NCBI GenBank assembly: GCA_023391725.1
Contig: JAEWAH010000332.1
Location: 1-5,759 of the forward strand
DNA: 5,759 nt
From: Bacillota bacterium
GTDB lineage: Bacteria; Bacillota; Clostridia; Christensenellales; Aristaeellaceae
Direction of reading: 5' to 3'
The translations under genes and the position numbers were made by a program. A model generated the notes under the pieces. The model was not told where the DNA came from, made no database searches, and was given only the letters and a program-made list of their open reading frames with translations. Positions 1 through 5,320 of this stretch are shown here, piece after piece; the first letter of the stretch is position 1, and each line of letters starts with the position of its first letter.

Positions 1-750
1 ATCAAGCAGCATCCTGGCAAGCAAAAGCGCCAGCACGCCAATGAGCATCCAGCGGATGAAACCAGCCCCCCGCTTAATGGTCATGCCCGCGCCCAGGTAT
101 CCGCCCAGCATGGAACAAGCGGCTGCAGGCAGGCCCAGCAGGATGAGCACCTGCCCTTGGGCAAGCAGTGTCACAAGCGCGCCTATATTGCTGGCCAGGT
201 TCACAAGCTTGGCCGTGCCGCTGGCCATGACAGCCTCCTGACCCAAAGTGAGAGTAAATAGTAGAATCAAGAAAGTACCAGTGCCCGGCCCCACCAATCC
301 ATCATAAAAGCCGATGAAAAGGCCTGTGACAAGGCTCATGAGGAGGATAAACTTATCCGGGACAACCTGCTTGGGAGTCAGGGCATCCTTTCGCCGGAGC
401 ACGATCACCGCCACAAGCGGGATGGCGCAGATCACGATCAGGCGCATGGTGGTTTCTGGGATGATATGGATGAGCTCGGCGCCCAGCATGCTGCCGGGGA
501 TCGCGCCCAGGATCGCGGCCAGAGCGATCTTCCAGGCTACGCGCCGGGCCTTGATGTAGCGGAGGGAGGCGATCAGGGTGCCAAGAGAGGCGGAAAGTTT
601 GTTGGTACCCGCAGCCAGCGCCGGGGGAAGCCCAGCCAGGTAATAAGCGGGCAGGGAGATAAGTCCTCCGCCGCCCGCCACGCTGTCAACAAAGCTTGCA
701 AGAAAAACGAGGGGGCAGACGGCCAAGAGCATTTGCCAGGTGACTTGCAT
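1..750 (-). CDS. TSUP (TauE/SafE, YfcA-like) membrane permease, 3' end outside window
   Basis: This gene encodes an integral membrane protein of the TSUP family, whose members move sulfite, sulfonates or other small organic anions across the cytoplasmic membrane. The visible 250 codons are open to the window edge, so only a short C-terminal part can be missing, since the family is usually about 250-270 residues. The N-terminal half has the family glycine motif (SVAGGGGLISLP, residues 23-34) followed by GTNKLSAS at 48-55. The second half repeats this design with GFYDGLVGPGTGTF (147-160) and GTAKLVNLASN (178-188), the internal duplication expected of TSUP. Several long hydrophobic segments lie between them, and a basic loop sits near residues 119-133. 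The ATG at 750-748 has AGGAG nine bases upstream (764-760). The gene is transcribed away from the tandem repeat array, which makes up its upstream region. The substrate cannot be told from the sequence. Confidence 0.92.
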   Translation of the reverse strand, partial: MQVTWQMLLAVCPLVFLASFVDSVAGGGGLISLPAYYLAGLPPALAAGTNKLSASLGTLIASLRYIKARRVAWKIALAAILGAIPGSMLGAELIHIIPETTMRLIVICAIPLVAVIVLRRKDALTPKQVVPDKFILLMSLVTGLFIGFYDGLVGPGTGTFLILLFTLTLGQEAVMASGTAKLVNLASNIGALVTLLAQGQVLILLGLPAAACSMLGGYLGAGMTIKRGAGFIRWMLIGVLALLLARMLLD

Positions 751-763
751 ATGCTTTTTCTCC

Positions 764-792
764 TGTAGGATGATTAAGAGAAAGCCTATAAA
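764..792 (+). promoter_or_regulatory. Possible plus-strand promoter just before the repeat array
   Basis: A TATAAA box lies at 787-792 on the plus strand. A start site about 7 bases downstream would fall at roughly 799-800, immediately before the first hairpin of the repeat array at 803. The -35 region at the right spacing (764-769) is poor, so this is only a candidate. It matters because base-pairing in the array suggests a plus-strand transcript. Confidence 0.2.
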
Positions 793-800
793 AGTAAGGG

Positions 801-1325
801 TTTCGCGCCTGCGGGCGCGACCAGGGCTTTCCGATCGCCCTGGACCTTCGGATGCCATGTACTTTACATATACATCCGTTGATCTTTAGTCAATCACCCA
901 ATAACATTCCTGCATAGGGATTCCAATGGATCTCGCACTTGCGGTGCGACCAGGGCTTTCCGATCGCCCTGGACCTTCGGATGCCATGTACTTTACATAT
1001 ACATCCGTTGGCCTTTAGTCAATCACCCAATAAGTCATTCCTGCACAGGGATTCCAATGGGATCCCGACTTTCGGTGCGACCAGGGCTTTCCGATCGCCC
1101 TGGACCTTCGGATGCCATGTTCTTTACATATACATCCGTTGACCTTTAGTCAATCACCCAATAACATTCCTGCACAGGGATTCCAATGGGATCTCGCGCT
1201 TGCGGTGCGACCAGGGCTTTCCGATCGCCCTGGACCTTCGGGTGCCATGTAAATACATAAGCATCCGCTGGCCTTCAGTCAACCACCTTATATATCATTC
1301 CAATACAGGGATTCCAAAGGGATAT
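801..1325 (+). repeat. Four tandem copies of a ~130-bp unit built of hairpins
   Basis: A unit of about 130 bp is repeated head to tail four times. The invariant core (23 bases, arms CCAGGGC and GCCCTGG) begins at 821, 950, 1081 and 1211, giving periods of 129, 131 and 130. Units 2 and 3 differ by only two substitutions and one 2-base indel outside the H1 hairpin; unit 4 is the most diverged. In plus-strand order each unit can fold as H1 (e.g. TCGCAC-loop-GTGCGA, 933-949), H2 (the invariant core, 950-972), H3 (CGGATG...CATCCG with inner ATGTA/TACAT, e.g. 849-878), H4 (TTGAC-CTTTA-GTCAA, e.g. 879-893 in copy 1) and H5 (GATTCC-AAT-GGGATC, e.g. 1179-1193). Open frames crossing the array are low-complexity products of the repetition and have no recognisable protein or good ribosome site. 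I do not recognise the unit as a known family. It is not a CRISPR array, because there are no unique spacers. Strand is given as plus because of the G·U pattern in the stems. Confidence 0.93.
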
Positions 1326-1505
1326 ATTCCGGCTGTCTCAATCGCCGCACTGCTCCGCTTGCACTCGCATTGCTCGTTTCGCCAGCTTCCTCCGCTCGCT
1401 TCCTCCGCCACAGGCCCTGCGCTCCACTGCTCCAGGCTCACTGCGTTCGTCCTCTGGCGGCACGAAACTCAGAAACTCAAGGGGATGGCTTTGGAAGGAG
1501 ATTCT
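1326..1505. other. Gene-free, strand-skewed intergenic segment with short direct repeats
   Basis: No credible gene lies here. The plus strand is rich in CTC/GCTC and the minus strand in GAGC/GGAGG words. An 11-base direct repeat, GCTTCCTCCGC, occurs at 1385-1395 and 1398-1408, and GAAACTC occurs at 1464-1470 and 1472-1478. CCGCCA (1405-1410) and TGGCGG (1455-1460) could close an imperfect hairpin. The open frames on the plus strand begin inside the repeat array and run into the antisense of the aspartate kinase gene. Their composition does not look like protein, so I treat them as chance. Confidence 0.6.
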
Positions 1506-1570
1506 ACCCCAGAATGGGGTTTACAAAGGGGTTCTATCCCTTTGCCGGGGTCCAGGGGCGGAGCCCCTGG
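1506..1570 (-). terminator. Three-hairpin cluster directly after the aspartate kinase stop codon
   Basis: Three perfect inverted repeats follow one another: CCAGGGGC-GGA-GCCCCTGG (1552-1570), CAAAGGG-GTTCTAT-CCCTTTG (1524-1544) and ACCCC-AGAAT-GGGGT (1506-1520). The first starts at the base next to the kinase TGA (1573-1571). On the minus strand none is followed by a run of T, so this is not a textbook intrinsic terminator. It could still end transcription or protect the 3' end of the mRNA, or be a dispersed intergenic repeat sequence. Confidence 0.45.
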
Positions 1571-2890
1571 TCAGTCGTGGACGAACTCATTATAGATGGC
1601 GCGGATGGTCTGCTCAAAGTCGGATTCGTTGACGCCCACGATGATGGATAGTTCGCTGGAACCCTGGTCGATCATGCGAACGTTGATCCCGGCTCGGCTC
1701 ATGGCCCCGAACAGGCGCGCGGCGGTGCCGCAGTTTTGCACCATGCCCCGGCCGACGGTCGCGATCACGGCCATATGCTCGTTGATGGTTACACTATCAG
1801 GTTCGGCCAGCTGAATGATGCGGTTGAGCAGCGTGTCGTGACAGGCGGCCAATGTCTCCTGGTTCACCACCACACAAAGAGTATCGATACCGGAAGGCAT
1901 ATGCTCAAAGGAGATGCGGGCCTCCTCCAAGGCGGTGAGTACCCTGCGGCCAAAGCCCACCTCACTGTTCATCATGGCCTTTTCCACGGTGATGACAGAA
2001 AAGCCCTTCTTGCCCGCGATACCGGTAATGACATAGGGGTTTTTCTTTTCCGAGGGATGAAAGCGGATGAAGGTGCCGGGATGCTCGGGGCAATTGGTAT
2101 TGCGGATATTGGTGGGGATGCCTGCCCGATGCACGGGGAACACAGAATCCTCATGAAGCACGGTGGCGCCCATATAGGAAAGCTCCCTAAGCTCCTGATA
2201 GGTGATGCTGTCGATCTGCCGGGCATCGGGCACCACCCGTGGATCGGCCATCATAAAGCCGGACACGTCCGTCCAGTTTTCATAGATCTCCGCGCAGGCG
2301 GCCCGGGCTACAATCGCCCCAGAGATATCGCTGCCGCCCCGGGAAAAGGTGCGGATTCTGCCGTCGGGCGTAGCCCCGTAAAAGCCCGGGATCACAGCCC
2401 TGGGCGTTTCTTTCAGGCGCGCGCTTAGCACCTCCTGGGTCTTTTCGCTGTCGAAGGTCCCATCCGCCCGAAAGAAGATCACCTGGGAGGCGTCGATAAA
2501 GGGCATGTCCAGATAATCGGACAGCAAAAGCCCGTTGAGGTATTCACCCCGGCTGGCCGTATAGTCCGCCGTGGCCCCGGCCTGGATGGCGCCGTTGATC
2601 TCGTCCAGCACCTCACCCAGGTCCAGGGAAAGGCCCAACTCCTCGGCAATATCCATATACCTGGCGGCGATCATATCGAATAAATCCTGATAATCCTTGC
2701 CAGCCGCGTTCATGCGATGGCAGCGGTATAATAAATCAGTTACTTTCTCATCCCCATCAAAGCGGCGGCCAGGTGCGCTGGGCACCACATACGCCCGGTC
2801 CGGATCCATTTCTATGATGGCCCGGACCTTTGCAAACTGATGGGCATCCGAAAGGGAGCTCCCGCCAAACTTTGCCACCTTGATCCCCAT
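1571..2890 (-). CDS. lysC: Aspartate kinase (monofunctional, two ACT domains)
   Basis: Aspartokinase phosphorylates L-aspartate with ATP to 4-phospho-aspartate, the first step toward lysine, diaminopimelate, threonine and methionine, in the cytosol. The 439-residue protein has the catalytic N-terminal motif KFGGSS (7-12), VVPSAPG (35-41), the substrate-side segment SRGEYLNGLLL (113-123), RGGSDISGA (184-192) and WTDVSGFMMADPRVV (206-220). These are followed by two regulatory ACT regions (about 295-360 and 370-435, with QGSSELSII at 409-417). Length and order fit a stand-alone enzyme with no homoserine dehydrogenase fused. I chose the ATG at 2890, not the in-frame ATG at 2905, because the GGAGG that serves 2890 at 8-base spacing lies inside the first codons of the longer form. 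The gene has its own promoter and a leader of only about 40 bases, too short for a lysine riboswitch. Feedback control through the ACT domains is expected from the family, but the effector is not evident. The symbol lysC is a family-level choice; the exact isozyme is unknown. Confidence 0.95.
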   Translation of the reverse strand: MGIKVAKFGGSSLSDAHQFAKVRAIIEMDPDRAYVVPSAPGRRFDGDEKVTDLLYRCHRMNAAGKDYQDLFDMIAARYMDIAEELGLSLDLGEVLDEINGAIQAGATADYTASRGEYLNGLLLSDYLDMPFIDASQVIFFRADGTFDSEKTQEVLSARLKETPRAVIPGFYGATPDGRIRTFSRGGSDISGAIVARAACAEIYENWTDVSGFMMADPRVVPDARQIDSITYQELRELSYMGATVLHEDSVFPVHRAGIPTNIRNTNCPEHPGTFIRFHPSEKKNPYVITGIAGKKGFSVITVEKAMMNSEVGFGRRVLTALEEARISFEHMPSGIDTLCVVVNQETLAACHDTLLNRIIQLAEPDSVTINEHMAVIATVGRGMVQNCGTAARLFGAMSRAGINVRMIDQGSSELSIIVGVNESDFEQTIRAIYNEFVHD

Positions 2891-2937
2891 ACCTTCACCC
2901 TCCATAAAGAAAGACGCGCCCTTGCGCCATACAGGTT

Positions 2938-2966
2938 ATTGTAGCGAAGGGGCCCTTATAAGTCAA
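2938..2966 (-). promoter_or_regulatory. SigA-type promoter of the aspartate kinase gene
   Basis: On the minus strand a TTGACT box (2966-2961) and a TACAAT box (2943-2938) are separated by exactly 17 bases. A start near 2931 gives a ~40-base leader to the ATG at 2890. The spacer contains GGGCCC. The promoter lies just after the terminator of the preceding gene, so the kinase is probably its own transcription unit. Confidence 0.85.
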
Positions 2967-2977
2967 TCATCCCTATG

Positions 2978-3009
2978 AAAAAACCATCCCCCAGTTTTGG
3001 GCGATGGTT
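2978..3009 (-). terminator. Intrinsic terminator after the acetyltransferase gene
   Basis: On the minus strand an AACCATC arm (3009-3003) pairs with GATGGTT (2988-2982), extended across one mismatch by CCC/GGG around a 6-base loop. It runs straight into six T residues (2983-2978). This is a good Rho-independent terminator for transcription arriving from the GNAT gene, and it insulates the kinase promoter just downstream. Confidence 0.85.
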
Positions 3010-3094
3010 AGGCCTTCCTATAGGCCACGCTGCCACAAAACCCCACGAGCCTGCGCAAAAGGTTGGGAGTGACAAGCAGGGGGCAAAACAGCTC

Positions 3095-3123
3095 GAACCA
3101 ACCAACCGTTTGGGCGATGGTTC
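3095..3123 (-). repeat. Second hairpin sharing a 14-base arm with the terminator
   Basis: The 14 bases TTTGGGCGATGGTT (plus strand) occur at 3109-3122 and again at 2996-3009, where they form the 5' arm of the terminator on the minus strand. Here the copy can fold with GAACCA at 3095-3100 into its own hairpin (GAACCA/TGGTTC plus CCAA/TTGG). There is no T run after it. It lies 30 bases past the GNAT stop codon. It may be a decayed terminator duplicate. Confidence 0.5.
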
Positions 3124-3152
3124 ATGGTATGCTTATATAAAGCGGCGGGTGT

Positions 3153-3674
3153 TCAGCTCCCGGCGCACAAGCCCAGCACCACCACGTCATGATAACGGCC
3201 TTCTCTAAAAAGTTCATCCTTAAGAAGGCCCTCGCGGATGAACCCGCATTTTTCATAGCAGCCCAAAGCCTGCAGGTTGAAGGCGAAAACCGACAGCTTC
3301 AATTTATGAAGATTCAGTTCCTCAAAGGCGATGCGGATCAAAAGCCGCAGTGCGTCCGATCCGTAGCCCTTTCCCCTGAATTCCGCTTCGCCGATCATGA
3401 TTCCAATCTCCGCAACACGGTTTTTCCAGTCCACACGGGTAAAGCCGCAGCGGCCGATCAGCTGCCCGGAAAGCGTCTCCATGGCAAACTGGTATTCGCC
3501 CCGGGTATAGCCACTTTGCTGTTCCAGATAGCGCGCCTCATCCTCCCGGGAGGTGGGATAGAGCATGCCCGAGGACATGGATCTTACGGTATCGTAATCG
3601 TTCATAAAGGCCCAATGCATTTCCACATCCGCCCGCTCAAAAGCCCGAAGGCGCACCAGTTTTCCCTGATACAT
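3153..3674 (-). CDS. GNAT-family N-acetyltransferase (RimJ/RimL/SpeG-like)
   Basis: The protein (173 residues) transfers an acetyl group from acetyl-CoA to an amine. This branch of GNAT acts on ribosomal-protein N-termini, polyamines or other small amines, and the real substrate cannot be read from the sequence. It begins YQGKLVRLRAFERAD (2-16), the usual opening of the RimL-like group. Strand beta-4 is near 70-80 (GQLIGRCGFTR). The acetyl-CoA pyrophosphate loop is RGKGYGSDA (100-108, the R/Q-x-x-G-x-G/A motif). The late motif LKLSVFAFNLQALGCYEKCG (125-144), followed by FIREG, is typical. Length is normal for the family. The ATG at 3674 has AAAGGGG six bases upstream (3687-3681). The gene stands between two terminators (3787-3757 upstream, 3009-2978 downstream), so it is probably transcribed alone, although I could not find a convincing promoter in the ~80 bases before it. 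Confidence 0.92.
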   Translation of the reverse strand: MYQGKLVRLRAFERADVEMHWAFMNDYDTVRSMSSGMLYPTSREDEARYLEQQSGYTRGEYQFAMETLSGQLIGRCGFTRVDWKNRVAEIGIMIGEAEFRGKGYGSDALRLLIRIAFEELNLHKLKLSVFAFNLQALGCYEKCGFIREGLLKDELFREGRYHDVVVLGLCAGS

Positions 3675-3748
3675 GAAATTCCCCTTTGTTTTTCATTCCT
3701 TTTTTATCTTTCCGTGGATCCTGCTTCTTATTCCGTGCCCTAAGGGAT

Positions 3749-3787
3749 AAAAGCATCCGGCGGAAAACGCGCCGCGCTTCCCGCCGG
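3749..3787 (-). terminator. Intrinsic terminator of the ireB-ruvX-DUF1292 operon
   Basis: Arms CCGGCGG (3787-3781) and CCGCCGG (3763-3757) on the minus strand are extended inward by seven more pairs, including two G·T, giving a ~14-bp stem with a GGC loop. After three bases comes a short T run (3752-3749). The stem starts about 20 bases after the stop codon at 3807. The T tract is short, but the stem is very stable. Confidence 0.8.
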
Positions 3788-3806
3788 TTGAAGCTTTATA
3801 GCAGGC

Positions 3807-4205
3807 TCAATGACCGCAATCACAGTCGTGATCCCCATGATCGTGATGATGACCGCAGCCGCAATCACAAGGTTCGTCTTCCCCATCCAGCGCGCCCTGC
3901 ACCAATTGGGTCATGTATTTCTGGAACACCGTTTCTACTACGTCCTCCTCCTGAACGACCTCAAAGGAAAGGTCGCCTTCGGGGGATTCAAGGAGCCTGG
4001 TGATGAGCAGCTTATCCTCTTGCTCTGGCTGATCCTGCTGCTCTTCCTCTTCCTCCAGTTCCAGAAGCACCACATAATCCTGCCCGGCATAGGGGATGAC
4101 GGCGCCAAAGCGGAACTTGAACACGCGCCCGTCTGGCGCGGTAAGCTCCACAATCGCATCGGCCAGGGTCTCGGGGTCCACGGCCTTCACGGGGTCATTC
4201 GTCAT
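3807..4205 (-). CDS. Second DUF1292 (YrzB-like) protein with Cys/His-rich C-terminal tail
   Basis: This is a 132-residue acidic protein of the DUF1292 family, whose biochemical role is unknown. The core (about 17-105) has the family pattern: a first strand IVELTAPDGRVFKFRF (18-33), YVVLLELEEEEE (44-55), an acidic Q/E/D-rich insert (51-64), then KLLITRLLE and a C-terminal helix VVETVFQKYMTQLVQG (89-104). Beyond the family core, residues 113-132 hold five Cys (113, 115, 117, 128, 130) and six His (119-121, 123, 126, 132) among Asp and Gly, which looks like a metal-binding tail. The ATG at 4205 overlaps the end of the preceding gene by 11 bases and has GAGGG 8 bases upstream inside that gene, so the two are likely translationally coupled. 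An in-frame ATG at 4298 exists but would add residues unlike the family and lacks such a site. It is the last gene of the operon, 20 bases before the terminator. Confidence 0.88.
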   Translation of the reverse strand: MTNDPVKAVDPETLADAIVELTAPDGRVFKFRFGAVIPYAGQDYVVLLELEEEEEQQDQPEQEDKLLITRLLESPEGDLSFEVVQEEDVVETVFQKYMTQLVQGALDGEDEPCDCGCGHHHDHGDHDCDCGH

Positions 4206-4500
4206 CTTCTTCACCCTCGTCTTCGGGAAGACCGTCGTCCTCTTCCTCAATAGCGGCCAGGAACTTATCGTACACCGCCTGGAGCACGTTGTCATCATCG
4301 ATGGTCACATAGCAGTCTTCGCCTTTGTCATCCTTCTCCATCTTGAGAATGATGACTTCGCCCTCTTCGTTCTCCTCGTCCTCCTGGGCGGCCATCAAAA
4401 CGATATAATAGCTCCCCTCATGCTCCACGGTCATCAGGTGCTCGAACTCAACAGCCTTGCCTTCCTCGTCCACCAGCTCAATGATGTTGTTGTCGTCCAT
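4195..4500 (-). CDS. Free DUF1292 (YrzB-like) protein from an internal start
   Basis: The DUF1292 part of the RuvX fusion begins with MDDNNIIELVDEEG, the usual N-terminus of a separate DUF1292 protein (101 residues). Its ATG at 4500-4498 has GAGG exactly 8 bases upstream (4512-4509). This is as good as the site of the second DUF1292 gene, so a free protein may be made alongside or instead of the fusion. In many Firmicutes this gene stands alone directly after ruvX. No stop codon separates it from ruvX here. The function of the family is not known; the protein is small, acidic and presumably cytosolic. Confidence 0.55.
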   Translation of the reverse strand: MDDNNIIELVDEEGKAVEFEHLMTVEHEGSYYIVLMAAQEDEENEEGEVIILKMEKDDKGEDCYVTIDDDNVLQAVYDKFLAAIEEEDDGLPEDEGEEDDE

Positions 4501-4950
4501 GGTTCCGTCCTCGTTTCTGTGATTTGTATCGACCGGCTTTGCGCCGCTGTCGAGCCACCGCTGCAGGATCACCGCTGCGGCTACCTTATCGACCGTCTCC
4601 CGACGGCCATCCCTGCGCATGCCGCCCTCCAAAAGAGCGCGCTCCGCCGTGACCGTGGTCAGCCGCTCATCCTGATAAAACACCGTGAGCCCGGCTCGAG
4701 TAAGCTCCGCCCCAAAGGCGCGGATCTTTTTCGCCTGGGTGCCTTCGCTGCCGTCCATGTTCCGTGGCAGGCCGCAAAGGACCAGATGGGTATCGTACGA
4801 CTGGCAAAGCAAAAGGATGTGGCGCACATCCGGGCCATAACCTACCCGGCGGTAAACGGAAACCGGCTGAGCGATCAACCTTGACGGATCGCTTACCGCA
4901 ATACCGATGCGCACATCCCCCACATCCAGGGCCAGCACCCGCTCGTCCAT
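4195..4950 (-). CDS. ruvX: RuvX/YqgF nuclease-fold protein fused in frame to a DUF1292 domain
   Basis: The reading frame of 251 residues joins two proteins normally encoded separately. Residues 1-133 are a full-length RuvX (YqgF, RNase H-like fold), linked in the literature to 16S rRNA 5'-end processing and proposed as a Holliday junction resolvase. It shows LALDVGDVRIGIAVSDP (6-22, with catalytic Asp9), GLPRNMDGSEG (60-70), DERLTT (94-99) and VDKVAA (120-125, Asp121), ending at WLD (132-134). A ~17-residue linker follows. Residues 151-251 are a DUF1292 domain: IIELVDEEGKAVEFEHL, YYIVLMAAQ, an acidic loop, EVIILKMEKD, and a helix NVLQAVYDKFLAAIEEE with a very acidic tail. I chose the ATG at 4950 because the family starts here and GGGGAGGTG lies just upstream (4961-4953), although the spacing is short. 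A longer in-frame ATG at 5007 overlaps the ireB stop. Whether the natural product is one fused chain or two proteins is open, because an internal start is present at 4500. Confidence 0.88.
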   Translation of the reverse strand: MDERVLALDVGDVRIGIAVSDPSRLIAQPVSVYRRVGYGPDVRHILLLCQSYDTHLVLCGLPRNMDGSEGTQAKKIRAFGAELTRAGLTVFYQDERLTTVTAERALLEGGMRRDGRRETVDKVAAAVILQRWLDSGAKPVDTNHRNEDGTMDDNNIIELVDEEGKAVEFEHLMTVEHEGSYYIVLMAAQEDEENEEGEVIILKMEKDDKGEDCYVTIDDDNVLQAVYDKFLAAIEEEDDGLPEDEGEEDDE

Positions 4951-5003
4951 GGCACCTCCCCGTGTAAGCCAAGCAGTCAAAGACCGCCCAGGACAGCTTG
5001 AAT

Positions 5004-5267
5004 TCATTCAGCCGTCTGCGCGGACAAGTAGTACCGGATCACCTCTTCCAGCAACTCGTCCCGCTCCACACGGCAAATCATGCTGCGAGCCTGGTTGTGG
5101 CTGGTGATATAGGTAGGATCCCCGGAAATCAGGTAGCCGACGATCTGGGTAATGGGATCGTAGCCCTTTGCCTGGAGCGCATGGTAAACATATTTCAGGA
5201 TCTGGCTGGCTTGGTTTCCGCTATCCGTCATAGGGGGCAGTTTCGCGGTTTCAAATGCCTCGGGCAT
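5004..5267 (-). CDS. ireB: IreB (DUF965/YrzL) family regulatory phosphoprotein
   Basis: This small 87-residue protein belongs to the IreB family. In Enterococcus faecalis, IreB is phosphorylated on N-terminal threonines by the transmembrane Ser/Thr kinase IreK, dephosphorylated by IreP, and restrains intrinsic cephalosporin resistance. The conserved block is clear: QILKYVYHALQAKGYDPITQ (22-41), IVGYLISGDPTYITSHNQAR (42-61), then VERDELLEEVIRYYL (67-81). The short N-terminus keeps threonines at 7 and 14 that could be kinase targets; this is an inference from the family. The ATG at 5267 has AAAGGAGGG six bases upstream (5282-5274) and fits the usual length. An upstream in-frame codon at 5309 would lie beyond the predicted start of transcription. 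It is the first gene of the operon, 53 bases before ruvX, under a near-consensus promoter. Confidence 0.93.
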   Translation of the reverse strand: MPEAFETAKLPPMTDSGNQASQILKYVYHALQAKGYDPITQIVGYLISGDPTYITSHNQARSMICRVERDELLEEVIRYYLSAQTAE

Positions 5268-5283
5268 CGGTTTCCCTCCTTTC

Positions 5284-5320
5284 CTGGATCTTAACCAATT
5301 ATACACCACAACTGGATCTT
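5284..5320. repeat. 9-base direct repeat flanking the ireB -10 box
   Basis: CTGGATCTT on the plus strand (AAGATCCAG on the minus) occurs at 5284-5292 and 5312-5320, 28 bases apart. One copy sits next to the -35 box and one straddles the likely start site of the ireB promoter. This could be a pair of regulator sites, but 9 bases can recur by chance and nothing else supports it. Confidence 0.35.

Noticed and set aside
801..1325. CRISPR array
   Set aside because: The whole ~130-bp period is repeated, there are no unique spacers between short repeats, and no cas genes are present.
939..1651. Plus-strand open frames across the repeats and into the kinase gene
   Set aside because: Their repeated peptides come only from the tandem DNA units, they lack good ribosome sites, and the last part is antisense to the kinase.
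1736..2428. Long plus-strand open frame opposite the aspartate kinase
   Set aside because: The minus-strand frame carries all aspartokinase motifs; the opposite frame is a shadow in GC-rich coding DNA.
2891..3152. Lysine riboswitch or T-box leader for the aspartate kinase
   Set aside because: The kinase promoter lies at 2966-2938, leaving a ~40-base leader, and the sequence before it shows no T-box TGGNACCGCG element or recognisable L-box. The terminator there belongs to the preceding gene.
4206..4298. N-terminal extension of the second DUF1292 protein
   Set aside because: It lies in an alternative frame of the first DUF1292 region, is unlike the family, and the ATG at 4205 has a well-placed ribosome site.
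4096..4884. 262-codon plus-strand frame opposite the ruvX/DUF1292 genes
   Set aside because: It is antisense to two recognised genes, shows no family motif, and its hydrophobic look comes from the reverse complement of acidic codons.
4195..5007. Longer RuvX start at 5007 overlapping the ireB stop
   Set aside because: The extra 19 residues do not resemble the family, and the ATG at 4950 has its own GGGGAGGTG site and the expected N-terminus.
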